Below are positions 17,348-26,087 of a stretch of DNA of 64,000 nt, one piece after another. Below the pieces are notes generated by a model that was given only the letters and a program-made list of their open reading frames with translations, was not told where the DNA came from and searched no databases. The stretch's first letter is position 1; every line of letters starts with the position of its first letter. The position numbers were made by a program, and so were the translations under genes. Origin of the DNA: Raineya sp. (lineage in GTDB: Bacteria; Bacteroidota; Bacteroidia; Cytophagales; Thermonemataceae); NCBI GenBank assembly GCA_025454915.1, contig JALONN010000011.1, positions 124,001 to 188,000 on the forward strand, read 5' to 3'.

Positions 17348-18118
17348 ATGAAATATATAATCAGTTTTTTAATAAGATTTGTTCCTCGTAAATATTTACA
17401 ATTGGTAAGTGGTATAGGTTTGAAGTTCCTAGGTTTATTTTATAGAGGAAATAACGTAGAATGTCCTATTTCAGGCAAAACTTATAGTAAATTTTTGCCT
17501 TATGGCAGAATACATCCAAGAGAAAATGCTCTTTGCCCCGATTCCCAGTCTTTAGAACGCCACCGTTTGATGTGGTTATTTCTAAAAGAAAAAACGGATT
17601 TCTTTCAGGCACCCCTAAAAGTGCTACACATTGCTCCAGAAGTTTGTTTTATTCATAGATTCGAAAATCTTAAAAATTTACAAGAATACATTACAGCCGA
17701 TTTGGAATCGCCACTTGCCAAAGTAAAAATGGATATCCATCAAATGCCTTTTGAAGACAATCATTTTGATGTGGTGTTTTGTAACCATGTGATGGAGCAT
17801 GTGGATGACGATTTGCAAGCCATGCGTGAAATTAGAAGGGTTTTAAAACAAACAGGTTGGGCTATTATTCAGTCACCTATGGATTTGAGTCTGGCTACTA
17901 CTTACGAAGATAAAACCATTATCTCACCACAAGAAAGAGAAAAAGCATTTGGACAAAACGACCATGTACGCATGTATGGACGTGATTATGCTCAAAGACT
18001 TTCTTTAGCAGGTTTCAGAGTAGTAGAAGATGAGTATGTAAAACAACTTCCTCCCGAAAAGGTAAAAAGATATGCTTTACCTGCTGACGAAATTATCTAT
18101 CATTGCTTCAAAAACTAA
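17348..18118 (+). CDS. Class I SAM-dependent methyltransferase
   Basis: 256 aa. The Rossmann methyltransferase core is visible: VLHIAPEV (motif I), ITADLESPLAKVKMDIHQMPFEDNHFDVVFCNHVMEHV (motifs II-IV) and IRRVLKQTGWAIIQSP. The N-terminal ~60 residues contain a Cys pair and basic, aromatic residues (YRGNNVECPISGKTYSKFLPYG). The type-11-like domain is typical of small-molecule or lipid/sugar methylation. Substrate unknown. Confidence 0.85.
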   Translation: MKYIISFLIRFVPRKYLQLVSGIGLKFLGLFYRGNNVECPISGKTYSKFLPYGRIHPRENALCPDSQSLERHRLMWLFLKEKTDFFQAPLKVLHIAPEVCFIHRFENLKNLQEYITADLESPLAKVKMDIHQMPFEDNHFDVVFCNHVMEHVDDDLQAMREIRRVLKQTGWAIIQSPMDLSLATTYEDKTIISPQEREKAFGQNDHVRMYGRDYAQRLSLAGFRVVEDEYVKQLPPEKVKRYALPADEIIYHCFKN

Positions 18119-18187
18119 TCTGAAAATTGATAATGACATCATACTGAGGAAATATTTTTTCATTATCTTTCATAAAAAACAAAGTGT

Positions 18188-19240
18188 ATGCGACTGCTTT
18201 TATGTTTGAGTATTTTGGTGTTTCTTATTTCAGGTTCAAATAAAAAACCTGCTTATTGGGGCTTTTTTGGGCATAAAAAAATTAACAGATTAGCTGTGTA
18301 TAGTTTGCCCCCAGAAATGATACGTTTTTATAAACATTATATTACTTATTTAACAGAAGAAGCCGTCACACCAGACTCTCGTAGAAATGCAGTAGAGGGA
18401 GAAGCAGAAAGACACTACATTGATATAGATATTTATGATAAATTCTATAATGATAGTGCTGTTTATAAAATGCCACGCTATTGGAAACAGGCTGTTGAAC
18501 GTTTTACAGAAGATACTCTCAGAGCCTATGGAATAGTACCTTGGCATATCGAAAAAATGAAAAGAGATTTAACAATAGCTTTTCAACAAAAAGATACAAG
18601 AAGAATTTTACGCCTGAGTGCCGATATTGGACATTATATCGCAGACAGCAATGTACCTCTTCATACTACCGAAAATTATAACGGGCAAAAAACAGGACAA
18701 GTAGGTATTCATGGTTTTTGGGAAGCTCGTTTACCAGAGCTTTTCTCAGACGATTACGACCTGCTTGTAGGAAGAGCTGAATACATCAAAAATACGCAAC
18801 TCAAAGCTTGGAGTTATGTAGTCAATGCTCATACAGCTTTAGATTCTGTTCTCAGATTTGAAAAAGAACTTACTCAGCAATTTCCGGAAGATAAAAAATA
18901 TGTATTTGAAGATAGAAATCGAGTAACCATCCGTACATATTCAAGAGAATTCTCAAAAGCCTACCATCAACGTCTCAACGGACAAGTAGAAAGACGTTTC
19001 AAAGCATCTGTAAAAGGCGTAGCAGATTTCTGGTACACAGCTTGGGTAGATGCAGGGCAACCCGATTTGGATAAACTCATTGATGCTCTCTCTGATGAAG
19101 AACTCAAAAAAGAGCTGGAACTGGAAAGAGAACAATGGAAACAAAATAAGTACAATGCTCGCCCCCACGATAATGCTGCCCTGCAATTTGAGGGTTATAT
19201 CGAAAATAGTTCTTGTTGTCATCTGGCTCATCAAAAATGA
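18188..19240 (+). CDS. Zinc-dependent phospholipase C-like protein, exported
   Basis: 350 aa with an N-terminal signal-like span (LLLCLSILVFLISGS). The family pattern is clear: WGFFGHKKINRLAVYSLP at the mature N-terminus, ERHYIDIDIYDK, LRLSADIGHYIADSNVPLHTTENYNG, and HGFWEARLPELF. These His, Asp and Trp residues would bind the Zn cluster of the phospholipase C/P1 nuclease fold. Bacteroidota members are secreted or periplasmic hydrolases of unproven substrate. The N-terminus ends in GSNKKP rather than a lipobox. Confidence 0.8.
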   Translation: MRLLLCLSILVFLISGSNKKPAYWGFFGHKKINRLAVYSLPPEMIRFYKHYITYLTEEAVTPDSRRNAVEGEAERHYIDIDIYDKFYNDSAVYKMPRYWKQAVERFTEDTLRAYGIVPWHIEKMKRDLTIAFQQKDTRRILRLSADIGHYIADSNVPLHTTENYNGQKTGQVGIHGFWEARLPELFSDDYDLLVGRAEYIKNTQLKAWSYVVNAHTALDSVLRFEKELTQQFPEDKKYVFEDRNRVTIRTYSREFSKAYHQRLNGQVERRFKASVKGVADFWYTAWVDAGQPDLDKLIDALSDEELKKELELEREQWKQNKYNARPHDNAALQFEGYIENSSCCHLAHQK

Positions 19241-19304
19241 AAAAATACATTCATATGGTCAACTTTATAAAACTTTTGGGCTTTGTTTTTTTCGAAAACA
19301 TATT

Positions 19305-20402
19305 ATGGGAGGGGCTAAAGGTTTTTTACATCCTCTTGAATTACAAGATTGGGTTGTGCAGGCTCGTTATTTACTGACACAAATAACACCAAAACATATA
19401 AGAGATATGTTTTGGTGGAAAGAAATCTTTGCTGAAGAATATTTTATTTACTCTATTGAATATCCAGCTGTTTGGCTAGCAGGTTTATTGCAAGATGAAT
19501 ATAACTATACGAATGTAGTTCATAATATACCTAAGCAAAACACCAATAACTTTTTTGACTGTGTATATTATGCAACTTTATTGTTGTATGATAAAAAAGA
19601 GGTAAATGAAATTTTTATTGATATAATAGAAAAAGATAAAAAGCCTCCATCTAATGGTTATTGTTCAGCATCTCACTTAGCATTTGCAGCATTAAGTATG
19701 TATGATGAAAAGTATCAGACTAAGCTTACTAATAATTATATTGAGGTTGATTTGAAAAAACAACGAGCCTTTATCCTTATAAAAGAAATATTAGATATGA
19801 GTAAGATACTTCGAGCTAATATCAAAATAAAAGACATTAAAGAATTTCAAAAAGAATTATATGACCTTTTAATGATTACAACTCCACCTGAATACTATTA
19901 TAAAGGTTTACTTAATTACTCTCCTATTGATACAATTACAAGAGAGGAAGCATTACAATATACATCACAAGATGAAATATTTTCAAGAAGTGTTCGTCCC
20001 AACTATTATCCTAGTTTTAATATAGTAAAAGGTAAACGATTATTTGAAAATATGGTGTTAGACTTTATTTCTTCGAACTATCAAAAAAGCTATACTTATG
20101 AATTGACAAAAGCTGCTTTATTATCAGATCATTACGGAGATTTACTTGCAGGAATTGAACTTGATTTTTATTATCAAATTCCAATAGAAGTAGTTGATAT
20201 AGTATATACTAGAATTTTAGAGATGCTACCACATTCAATCAATCTGTATCAGGATTATGCTTTTAACTTACTTGTTAGAGGAAATAATTATGATGAAAAA
20301 GCCAAACAACTATATCAAAAGGCTGAAGAACTAAAGAAAAATATTTGTTATAAAGAAGACAATAAATATCAATTATATTATCCACTTAAAGAAATAAAAT
20401 AG
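19305..20402 (+). CDS. Hypothetical protein, 365 aa
   Basis: The frame is open from 19050, but its first ~85 codons overlap the phospholipase-like gene and read as out-of-frame; ATG 19305 (MGGAKGFLHPLEL) gives a sensible start 64 bases after that gene. The product is mostly helical, cytosolic, rich in Tyr, Lys, Ile and Glu, with no clear motif. The C-terminal NLYQDYAFNLLVRGNNYDEKAKQLYQKAEELKK looks like one TPR-like hairpin pair. Base composition is lower in GC than the upstream gene. Not recognised. Confidence 0.65.
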   Translation: MGGAKGFLHPLELQDWVVQARYLLTQITPKHIRDMFWWKEIFAEEYFIYSIEYPAVWLAGLLQDEYNYTNVVHNIPKQNTNNFFDCVYYATLLLYDKKEVNEIFIDIIEKDKKPPSNGYCSASHLAFAALSMYDEKYQTKLTNNYIEVDLKKQRAFILIKEILDMSKILRANIKIKDIKEFQKELYDLLMITTPPEYYYKGLLNYSPIDTITREEALQYTSQDEIFSRSVRPNYYPSFNIVKGKRLFENMVLDFISSNYQKSYTYELTKAALLSDHYGDLLAGIELDFYYQIPIEVVDIVYTRILEMLPHSINLYQDYAFNLLVRGNNYDEKAKQLYQKAEELKKNICYKEDNKYQLYYPLKEIK

Positions 20403-20413
20403 AATTAACGAAT

Positions 20414-20452
20414 AAAAAAGTCATACCTAATTTTGTTAGGTATGACTTTTTT
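20414..20452. terminator. Perfect 17-bp hairpin: terminator and probable PadR operator
   Basis: 20414-20430 and 20436-20452 pair perfectly around TTTTG, with flanking A- and T-runs that make a rho-independent terminator for the 19305 gene. The palindrome GTCATACCTAA/TTAGGTATGAC also overlaps the PadR promoter, as expected of an autorepressor site. Confidence 0.75.
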
Positions 20453-20461
20453 GTATATTTG
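20432..20461 (+). promoter_or_regulatory. PadR-operon promoter inside the palindrome
   Basis: TTTG (20432-20435, in the hairpin loop), an 18-base spacer and TATATTTG (20454-20461). Transcription would begin at about the ATG (20466), implying a leaderless or nearly leaderless message. Confidence 0.6.
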
Positions 20462-20465
20462 TACC

Positions 20466-20813
20466 ATGAAACAAAATAACCCTATATTAAAAGGAAGTTT
20501 AACACTCATTATTCTGAAACTTTTAGAAGAAAAAGGAGCAATGTATGGTTATGAAATTTGCCAGCAAGTAAAAGAAATTACAGATAACACCTTGCAGATT
20601 ACAGAAGGAGCCTTGTATCCTGCTTTACATAAACTAGAGGCAGAGGGAACCATTAGTTCTTATACTGAAACCATAGAAGGAAGAACAAGAAAATACTATA
20701 AACTTACTCCTGAAGGTAGCAATGTTGTAAAAGTAAGAGTACAAGAGTTCTTAGATACCCTTAAAAGTGTAGAAAGTATTTTATCATTACAATCTAAATT
20801 AAAAACAATATGA
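20466..20813 (+). CDS. PadR family transcriptional regulator
   Basis: 115 aa from ATG 20466 (MKQNNPILKGSLTLIILKLL); the longer frame from 20433 runs through the promoter and terminator and is rejected. The winged-helix PadR pattern is intact: MYGYEICQQVKEITDNTLQITEGALYPALHKLEAEGTI followed by the wing EGRTRKYYKLTPEG. PadR proteins repress their own operon until a ligand binds. The stop overlaps the next gene's start (ATGA), so the two are coupled. Confidence 0.93.
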   Translation: MKQNNPILKGSLTLIILKLLEEKGAMYGYEICQQVKEITDNTLQITEGALYPALHKLEAEGTISSYTETIEGRTRKYYKLTPEGSNVVKVRVQEFLDTLKSVESILSLQSKLKTI

Positions 20814-21466
20814 AACTCACAGAAAGTCAGATACAGGATATTCATCAAAAATTAGCGATTCCTTTATCAAATAAGGAGTTTATAGAAGAAATGGTGGATC
20901 ATTTTGTATTAGATATAGAACATCAGATGCAAAATAATTCCATATCTTTTGAACAAGCCTTTGTAATCACTAAAAATGGTTTTGGTGGAGCAGAAGGATT
21001 GATAAAAATGCAGAACCAATACATTAAAGGGTTTCAAAAAATGATAATAAAAGATTTATCATGGATGAGCTTTAGAAGTCTGTTTACCTCTCCAACAGGA
21101 ATTCTTTGGCTTTTTTTAGTAACCTTTGGCTGTTATTTTTATGATGAAATGATATCATGGCAATACACGCCTTTTGGCTTCATAATACCTATAGCTATCT
21201 TGTTGATTATCTATGTTTTTCAGCTTTATAAAGGAAATGCTTTCCGATATTGGAATGAAAAAACAGGTAGTAAATTAGGACTAATAGCAACCACACATAT
21301 TTTAGCATTTCAGATATTTAATATTTATTTTAATTTGTTTCATAGCATTCTTAAAATAACACCAGCCAAACTCAATTTTGTAGTATATGGAATAGCAGTT
21401 TGGTTGTTATATATGAGTATTGAACAAGTGAAAAAGGAGCAAAAAAAGTATTTTCAGAAGGTTTAG
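20810..21466 (+). CDS. Four-span membrane protein coupled to PadR
   Basis: 218 aa. The N-terminal ~80 residues are helical and soluble (LTESQIQDIHQKLAIPL, EEMVDHFVLDIEHQM, FGGAEGLIKMQNQY), similar in style to the HAAS/DUF1700 modules encoded next to PadR regulators. Four hydrophobic spans follow between ~100 and ~210. The 4-base overlap with padR indicates a dedicated partner, perhaps a membrane sensor or the controlled target. No specific family name can be given with certainty. Confidence 0.75.
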   Translation: MKLTESQIQDIHQKLAIPLSNKEFIEEMVDHFVLDIEHQMQNNSISFEQAFVITKNGFGGAEGLIKMQNQYIKGFQKMIIKDLSWMSFRSLFTSPTGILWLFLVTFGCYFYDEMISWQYTPFGFIIPIAILLIIYVFQLYKGNAFRYWNEKTGSKLGLIATTHILAFQIFNIYFNLFHSILKITPAKLNFVVYGIAVWLLYMSIEQVKKEQKKYFQKV

Positions 21467-21534
21467 AATAAAATAATTTTGATTATCTCTTTGTGGCAAT
21501 TAACTTGCAGCCATTTATCAAATAAACTTAAAAT

Positions 21535-22503
21535 ATGATTGTTGTAACAGGTGCAGCAGGTTTTATAGGCAGTTGTTTGGTGGCAAGGCTCAACCAAGAC
21601 AATTTCAATGCAATTATTGCTGTGGATGACTTTTCAAAAACAGAGAAAAATCCAAATTTAGAAGGTAAAAAAATTAAAGAGAGAGTAGAAAGAGAGAATT
21701 TTTTTGAATGGCTGAAAGAAAATCACAAAGAAGTTGAGTTTATTTTTCATTTAGGAGCGAGAACTGATACCACAGAGTTCGATGTGAATATATTCAATCA
21801 TCTGAATCTGGAGTATACCAAAAAAATGTGGCAGGCTTGTATCGATTATCAAATACTATTGGTATATGCTTCATCTGCTGCTACTTATGGTTTGGGGGAG
21901 TTGGGTTATGATGATGATGAACAGAAAATATCAAAATTAAAACCTCTTAATCCTTATGGGCAATCTAAACAAGATTTTGACGTTTGGGCTCTTGGTCAAG
22001 ATCAGAAACCATTTTTCTGGGCAGGATTAAAGTTTTTTAATGTTTATGGACCAAACGAGTATCATAAAAGCAGAATGGCATCTGTGGTATTTCATGCTTT
22101 TAATCAGATTAAAGACACTCAAAGTATGAAATTATTCCGTTCTCACCATCCAGATTACCTAGATGGTGGACAAAAACGTGATTTTGTGTATGTAAAAGAT
22201 GTGGTAGAAGTATGTATGTTTTTAATGCATCATCGTAAAGATTCTGGTATTTATAATTTAGGAAGTGGCAAAGCTCGTACGTTCTTAGATTTGGCTAAAA
22301 ATACCTTTAAATCTATGAGTGTCGAACCTAAAATCAGTTTTGTGGACACTCCTGCCGATATACGTGATAAATATCAGTATTTCACAGAAGCCAATATGAA
22401 AAAACTGAAAGGAATAGGCTACTCCAAACCCTTTCATACACTAGAAGAAGGTATTAAAGATTATGTACAAAACTACCTGATGCAAGACAGAAAAATGATG
22501 TAA
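21535..22503 (+). CDS. hldD: ADP-L-glycero-D-manno-heptose 6-epimerase
   Basis: 322 aa. The NAD(P)-binding motif GAAGFIGS opens the protein, HLGARTDTTEFD is the family's characteristic block, and the SDR catalytic YGQSK (in NPYGQSKQDFD) is intact. FFNVYGPNEYHKSRMASVVFH and GGQKRDFVYVKDVV complete the HldD pattern. It makes the heptose precursor for lipopolysaccharide core in the cytosol. It stands alone with its own downstream terminator. Confidence 0.93.
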   Translation: MIVVTGAAGFIGSCLVARLNQDNFNAIIAVDDFSKTEKNPNLEGKKIKERVERENFFEWLKENHKEVEFIFHLGARTDTTEFDVNIFNHLNLEYTKKMWQACIDYQILLVYASSAATYGLGELGYDDDEQKISKLKPLNPYGQSKQDFDVWALGQDQKPFFWAGLKFFNVYGPNEYHKSRMASVVFHAFNQIKDTQSMKLFRSHHPDYLDGGQKRDFVYVKDVVEVCMFLMHHRKDSGIYNLGSGKARTFLDLAKNTFKSMSVEPKISFVDTPADIRDKYQYFTEANMKKLKGIGYSKPFHTLEEGIKDYVQNYLMQDRKMM

Positions 22504-22528
22504 GCATGATTTTTATAAAAAGATATGA

Positions 22529-22570
22529 AAAAAATGGTGAGTAAAATGTAATGTTTGCTCATCATTTTTT
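22529..22570 (+). terminator. Rho-independent terminator after hldD
   Basis: 22529-22541 pairs with 22558-22570 (one G-U), extending inward by about four more pairs, and ends in six T residues. Confidence 0.75.
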
Positions 22571-22598
22571 ATTTTAACATCAAAATCAATTAATCATC

Positions 22599-23273
22599 TT
22601 GGAATTACCTAAATATACTATTCTTGTAGCTGGAGGCAGTGGCTCTCGGATGCAGTCAGAAATTCCCAAACAATTTCTATTGCTCAATGGAAAACCTATT
22701 TTATTTCATACTATAGAAAAATTTCACAAAATAAATACACATATTGTAGTGGTTTTACCACAAAAAGATATGGATTATTGGGAAGAAATTTGTCAAAAAT
22801 ATAATTTCTCAATACCTACTCAAATTATTATAGGAGGTGTAACTCGCTATCAATCAGTTAAAAATGGACTTACTTGGGTTGCAACCCAAACACAAGAGGC
22901 TTTGGTTGCTATTCATGATGGTGTTCGTCCACTTGTTTCTGAAATTGTTATTTTAAATAGCTTTGAAATTGCAAGTGAAAAAGGTTCGGCAATAGCTTCA
23001 ATTACTCTAAAAGATTCGATTCGAGAAGTTTCTGAAAGTAAAAGTCAAAGCGTACCTCGAACAGCCTATCGGCTTATTCAAACTCCTCAAACATTCCGAT
23101 TTTCTGAAATTTGGCAATCTTTTGAGCGTGTTTCAGATAGTCCAGAAATTACAGATGATGCATCTGTTTATGAAAAAGCAGGTTTTGAAGTAACTCTTAT
23201 TGAAGGAAATTATGAAAATATAAAAATCACAACTCCTGAGGATTTAAAAATTGCACAAGCTTTCTTATCATAA
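22599..23273 (+). CDS. ispD: 2-C-methyl-D-erythritol 4-phosphate cytidylyltransferase
   Basis: 224 aa. The start must be TTG at 22599, because no ATG occurs before the CTP-binding motif LVAGGSGSRMQSEIPKQFL. HDGVRPLVS, SVPRTAYRLIQTPQTFRF and ITDDASVYEKAG are IspD signatures. It catalyses the third step of the non-mevalonate isoprenoid pathway, making CDP-ME. The protein is of normal length. The next gene begins 5 bases after its stop. Confidence 0.93.
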   Translation: MELPKYTILVAGGSGSRMQSEIPKQFLLLNGKPILFHTIEKFHKINTHIVVVLPQKDMDYWEEICQKYNFSIPTQIIIGGVTRYQSVKNGLTWVATQTQEALVAIHDGVRPLVSEIVILNSFEIASEKGSAIASITLKDSIREVSESKSQSVPRTAYRLIQTPQTFRFSEIWQSFERVSDSPEITDDASVYEKAGFEVTLIEGNYENIKITTPEDLKIAQAFLS

Positions 23274-23278
23274 AACAT

Positions 23279-23947
23279 ATGAAGTGGATATTATTTATCT
23301 TATGTTTTTTTATTCAGAATCAGTTGATTGCCCAAGAATCCCAAAGTAGGAGTGGGGAGGTCAATAACTCACACCTTATTTTGAATATAGATACAACAAA
23401 CACACTACAATCCCCAAAAGTAGTTGTACTCAAAGAACAAGCTTTAAATAATCAAAATACTACAGAGTTTTTAGAAAAAAAGCCACATCAAGCTTCTAAA
23501 AGATTTTTTAATCATATACAAACACTTAAAAATAGAAAAATAAATTCTAGCCCTGAAAAAAAAGTGAAAAAAAATGATTTTGGAGATATTACTATTGCTT
23601 TAGGAGTTATTTTCTTAATTTTTGCGTTTTTCTTTTTGATTAGGTTTACTATTGTAAGTATATGGTTCTTTTTTATATTTTTAGTAATAACAATAATTGG
23701 AACAACTATAACATTATCATTATTAGATGACATGAGAGGGAAAGGAAGAATAGGGCAATTTGGAGGAGCTATTATCATGGTTATTTTTGGAATACCTACT
23801 TTAATTTTTGGATATATTCCTATGTTTTTTAGTTTATTTGGTTATTTAGCCTATTTATGGAATGCTTTTGCATTATTTAATATTATTGGGCTTATTTGCT
23901 TGGGGCTAAGTTTAATATTTTTTAGCTTACATTTATTCTTTTACTAA
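23279..23947 (+). CDS. Membrane protein with SQSRSGE N-terminal motif, paralogue 1
   Basis: 222 aa. Signal-like N-terminus ending LIAQ, then ESQSRSGE, then a Lys/Asn/Thr-rich linker (~30-95), then about four hydrophobic spans ending NIIGLICLGLSLIFF. The downstream gene has the same architecture, the same SQSRSGE motif and a similar end, so the two are tandem duplicates. It starts 5 bases after ispD. Family not recognised; a membrane or envelope role is the only supportable statement. Confidence 0.7.
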   Translation: MKWILFILCFFIQNQLIAQESQSRSGEVNNSHLILNIDTTNTLQSPKVVVLKEQALNNQNTTEFLEKKPHQASKRFFNHIQTLKNRKINSSPEKKVKKNDFGDITIALGVIFLIFAFFFLIRFTIVSIWFFFIFLVITIIGTTITLSLLDDMRGKGRIGQFGGAIIMVIFGIPTLIFGYIPMFFSLFGYLAYLWNAFALFNIIGLICLGLSLIFFSLHLFFY

Positions 23948-23961
23948 AATAAACAAAAACT

Positions 23962-24624
23962 ATGAAAAATATCTTTTGGACACTTGTCATTTGGTTTTCT
24001 TTACAAAACTATGTATCTGCTCAAAACCTTTCAGAATCGCAAAGTAGAAGCGGAGAAACGCAAAATATGGAAATACCCATGATAGATACTCTGAATACTT
24101 CAAAAAAAGTTGATAAAATAAACAATGTAGTAATTCTAAAATCTACTCAGGAAAAAACAACTAAGAAATTTCAACTTCTACCCAAAATAAACAATATTAA
24201 AGAGGGGGTAAGAATAAAAAAATACCTCAAAACCAATAAAGTACAATCAAGACCTTTGAAATCTCAAAAAAGAGCTGATGCTATAGATACACTTAATACA
24301 ATAGGATGGATTTCTTTGGGTTTAGCATTTTTCTTTTTGGTTAGATTTCCTCTGCAAACACTATGGCTTTTGGTGATAGGGGCTGGTTACTTGGTTTTGG
24401 GGAGCATTATTCTTTCACTACTTGTGGATAGAGGTTCTGGAGCAGGGTTTGTATATATAATATTATGGCTCTTATTTGTAGGAATACCAGCATTTATAAC
24501 CATGTTTATAGCCATATTTAGTTACTTAGCTATAGTATGGCATGCAACTGTTATCTTCAATATTATTGGTTTTTCTTTATTAGGATTAAGCTTAATAAGC
24601 CTTTTAATTGCAAATCTACTTTAG
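23962..24624 (+). CDS. Membrane protein with SQSRSGE N-terminal motif, paralogue 2
   Basis: 220 aa, 14 bases after paralogue 1. Signal-like N-terminus (LVIWFSLQNYVSAQ), SESQSRSGETQ, basic linker, then about four spans; FFFLVRFPLQTLW aligns with FFFLIRFTIVSIW of paralogue 1 and HATVIFNIIGFSLLGLSLI with NAFALFNIIGLICLGLSLI. The linkers differ much more than the motif and the membrane part, which suggests selection on those regions. Not recognised. Confidence 0.7.
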   Translation: MKNIFWTLVIWFSLQNYVSAQNLSESQSRSGETQNMEIPMIDTLNTSKKVDKINNVVILKSTQEKTTKKFQLLPKINNIKEGVRIKKYLKTNKVQSRPLKSQKRADAIDTLNTIGWISLGLAFFFLVRFPLQTLWLLVIGAGYLVLGSIILSLLVDRGSGAGFVYIILWLLFVGIPAFITMFIAIFSYLAIVWHATVIFNIIGFSLLGLSLISLLIANLL

Positions 24625-24756
24625 AAAATAGAATCGAATTTGTTTAGAATTATTCTAAATTACTGATTTATTTTTTGGTAAAAAATTATAAATCAGTTGC
24701 TTGTGAAAAAATATAGTAAAAATGGAACTAAAAAGCCGAATTTGTTTGAAATGTAG

Positions 24757-24787
24757 TTTGCGAATAAAAAAACGCCTATTATTTTTG
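24757..24787 (+). promoter_or_regulatory. Promoter of the act-cox respiratory operon
   Basis: TTTG (24757-24760), exactly 19 bases, and TATTTTTG (24780-24787) match the Bacteroidota consensus TTTG-N19-TAnnTTTG in full. Transcription would start near 24794, giving a ~34-base leader before ActA. Confidence 0.8.
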
Positions 24788-24827
24788 TAAGGCTAAAAAA
24801 ATGTAGATTTATCAACCTTATATACCT

Positions 24828-26078
24828 ATGCGATACTCTTCGGTCATTCAGGATATCAGAAAATTGGCAGTAATACTGGCTGTTTTCGTTCTTGGTATGC
24901 AAGTAGCATTTGCTCAGAACCCAACAGCTGGGAAAGGCGATGTTGCAAAAGGCAAAGACTTGTTTGCAAACAATTGTGCAAGTTGCCACAAAATACACGA
25001 ACCTTCAACAGGTCCAGCTCTAACAGGCATTACTGCTCGTCGTAATGAGGCTTGGTTACAAAAATGGATTCGTAACTCACAGTCTGTTATTAAAAGTGGA
25101 GATGCTTATGCTGTGAAACTCTATAATGATTGGAACCAAACAGCCATGAACTCATTCCCTGATCTTACAGACGGGGACATCAAAGACCTTTTGGTTTACA
25201 TAGAATCTGTACCTAAACCTGAAATCAAAAAAGACCCACAAGGAGGAGGAGCTACAGCAGGGGCTACAGCAGATTCAGGCTCAACAAACATTATCTTAGG
25301 TGCTTTGGTAGTAGTGTTATTGGTAATCTTAATTGTATTATTGGTACTTACTTCATTGCTTACTCGTTTGCTTAAACAAAGAGAAGATTTAGATGAAGCA
25401 GAAAAAGAAGTTGTAGAATCTAAATTCGATCTAGGTAAAGTTTTAGGTAGCAAAGCCTTTTTAGGTGTTCTTACAGCAATTATTTTCTTAGTTATTGCAA
25501 AAATAGGTATCGATAAAACAATGGATATTGGTATGCAACAAGGTTATGCACCTTCTCAACCTATTCCGTTCTCACATAAATTACACATTGGTAAATATAA
25601 AATAGCTTGTCAGTATTGCCACACTACAGTAATGAAAGGTAAATCTGCAAGTATCCCTTCATCTAATATCTGTATGAACTGCCATAACACAATCAAAAAT
25701 GGCTCTCCTGAAATTCAGAAGATTTATACAGCTATCGAGAAAAACCAACCAGTACAATGGGTTCGTGTTCATAACCTCCCTGACTTGGTATATTTCAACC
25801 ACTCTCAACACACAGTAGCAGGTAAAGTAGCTTGTGAGCAGTGTCATGGTAAAATTGAAGAAATGGAAGTTGTTCAACAACGTTCTCCACTTACAATGGG
25901 ATGGTGTATTGACTGTCACCGTCAGACACTTGTAAGTTATACAGCAAAAGATGGTAATGGCAAAGATGTCTTAAATCCTTATTATGAGAAGTTGTTAGCG
26001 TTCCATAAATCAAAAGGAAAAACGCAATTTAAGGTTGAAGATATAGGTGGTTTGGAATGTTCTAAATGTCATTATTAA
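24828..26078 (+). CDS. actA: Alternative complex III subunit ActA, multihaem cytochrome c
   Basis: 416 aa with a signal peptide (to ~AFAQ, residue 30). There are six CXXCH haem sites: CASCH at ~50 in a separate N-terminal monohaem domain, then CQYCH, CMNCH, CEQCH, CIDCH and CSKCH in the C-terminal ~150 residues (cytochrome c7/NrfB-like). Two hydrophobic spans (~153-175 and ~205-225) separate the parts. ActA takes electrons from the quinol-oxidising core towards cytochrome oxidase or a soluble carrier on the periplasmic side. First gene of the actABCDEF-coxBA operon. Confidence 0.93.
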   Translation: MRYSSVIQDIRKLAVILAVFVLGMQVAFAQNPTAGKGDVAKGKDLFANNCASCHKIHEPSTGPALTGITARRNEAWLQKWIRNSQSVIKSGDAYAVKLYNDWNQTAMNSFPDLTDGDIKDLLVYIESVPKPEIKKDPQGGGATAGATADSGSTNIILGALVVVLLVILIVLLVLTSLLTRLLKQREDLDEAEKEVVESKFDLGKVLGSKAFLGVLTAIIFLVIAKIGIDKTMDIGMQQGYAPSQPIPFSHKLHIGKYKIACQYCHTTVMKGKSASIPSSNICMNCHNTIKNGSPEIQKIYTAIEKNQPVQWVRVHNLPDLVYFNHSQHTVAGKVACEQCHGKIEEMEVVQQRSPLTMGWCIDCHRQTLVSYTAKDGNGKDVLNPYYEKLLAFHKSKGKTQFKVEDIGGLECSKCHY

Positions 26079-26087
26079 AAAAAATTT

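Noticed and set aside
19050..19304. N-terminal extension of the 19305 gene
   Set aside because: It overlaps the phospholipase-like gene in another frame; ATG 19305 is the first sensible start.
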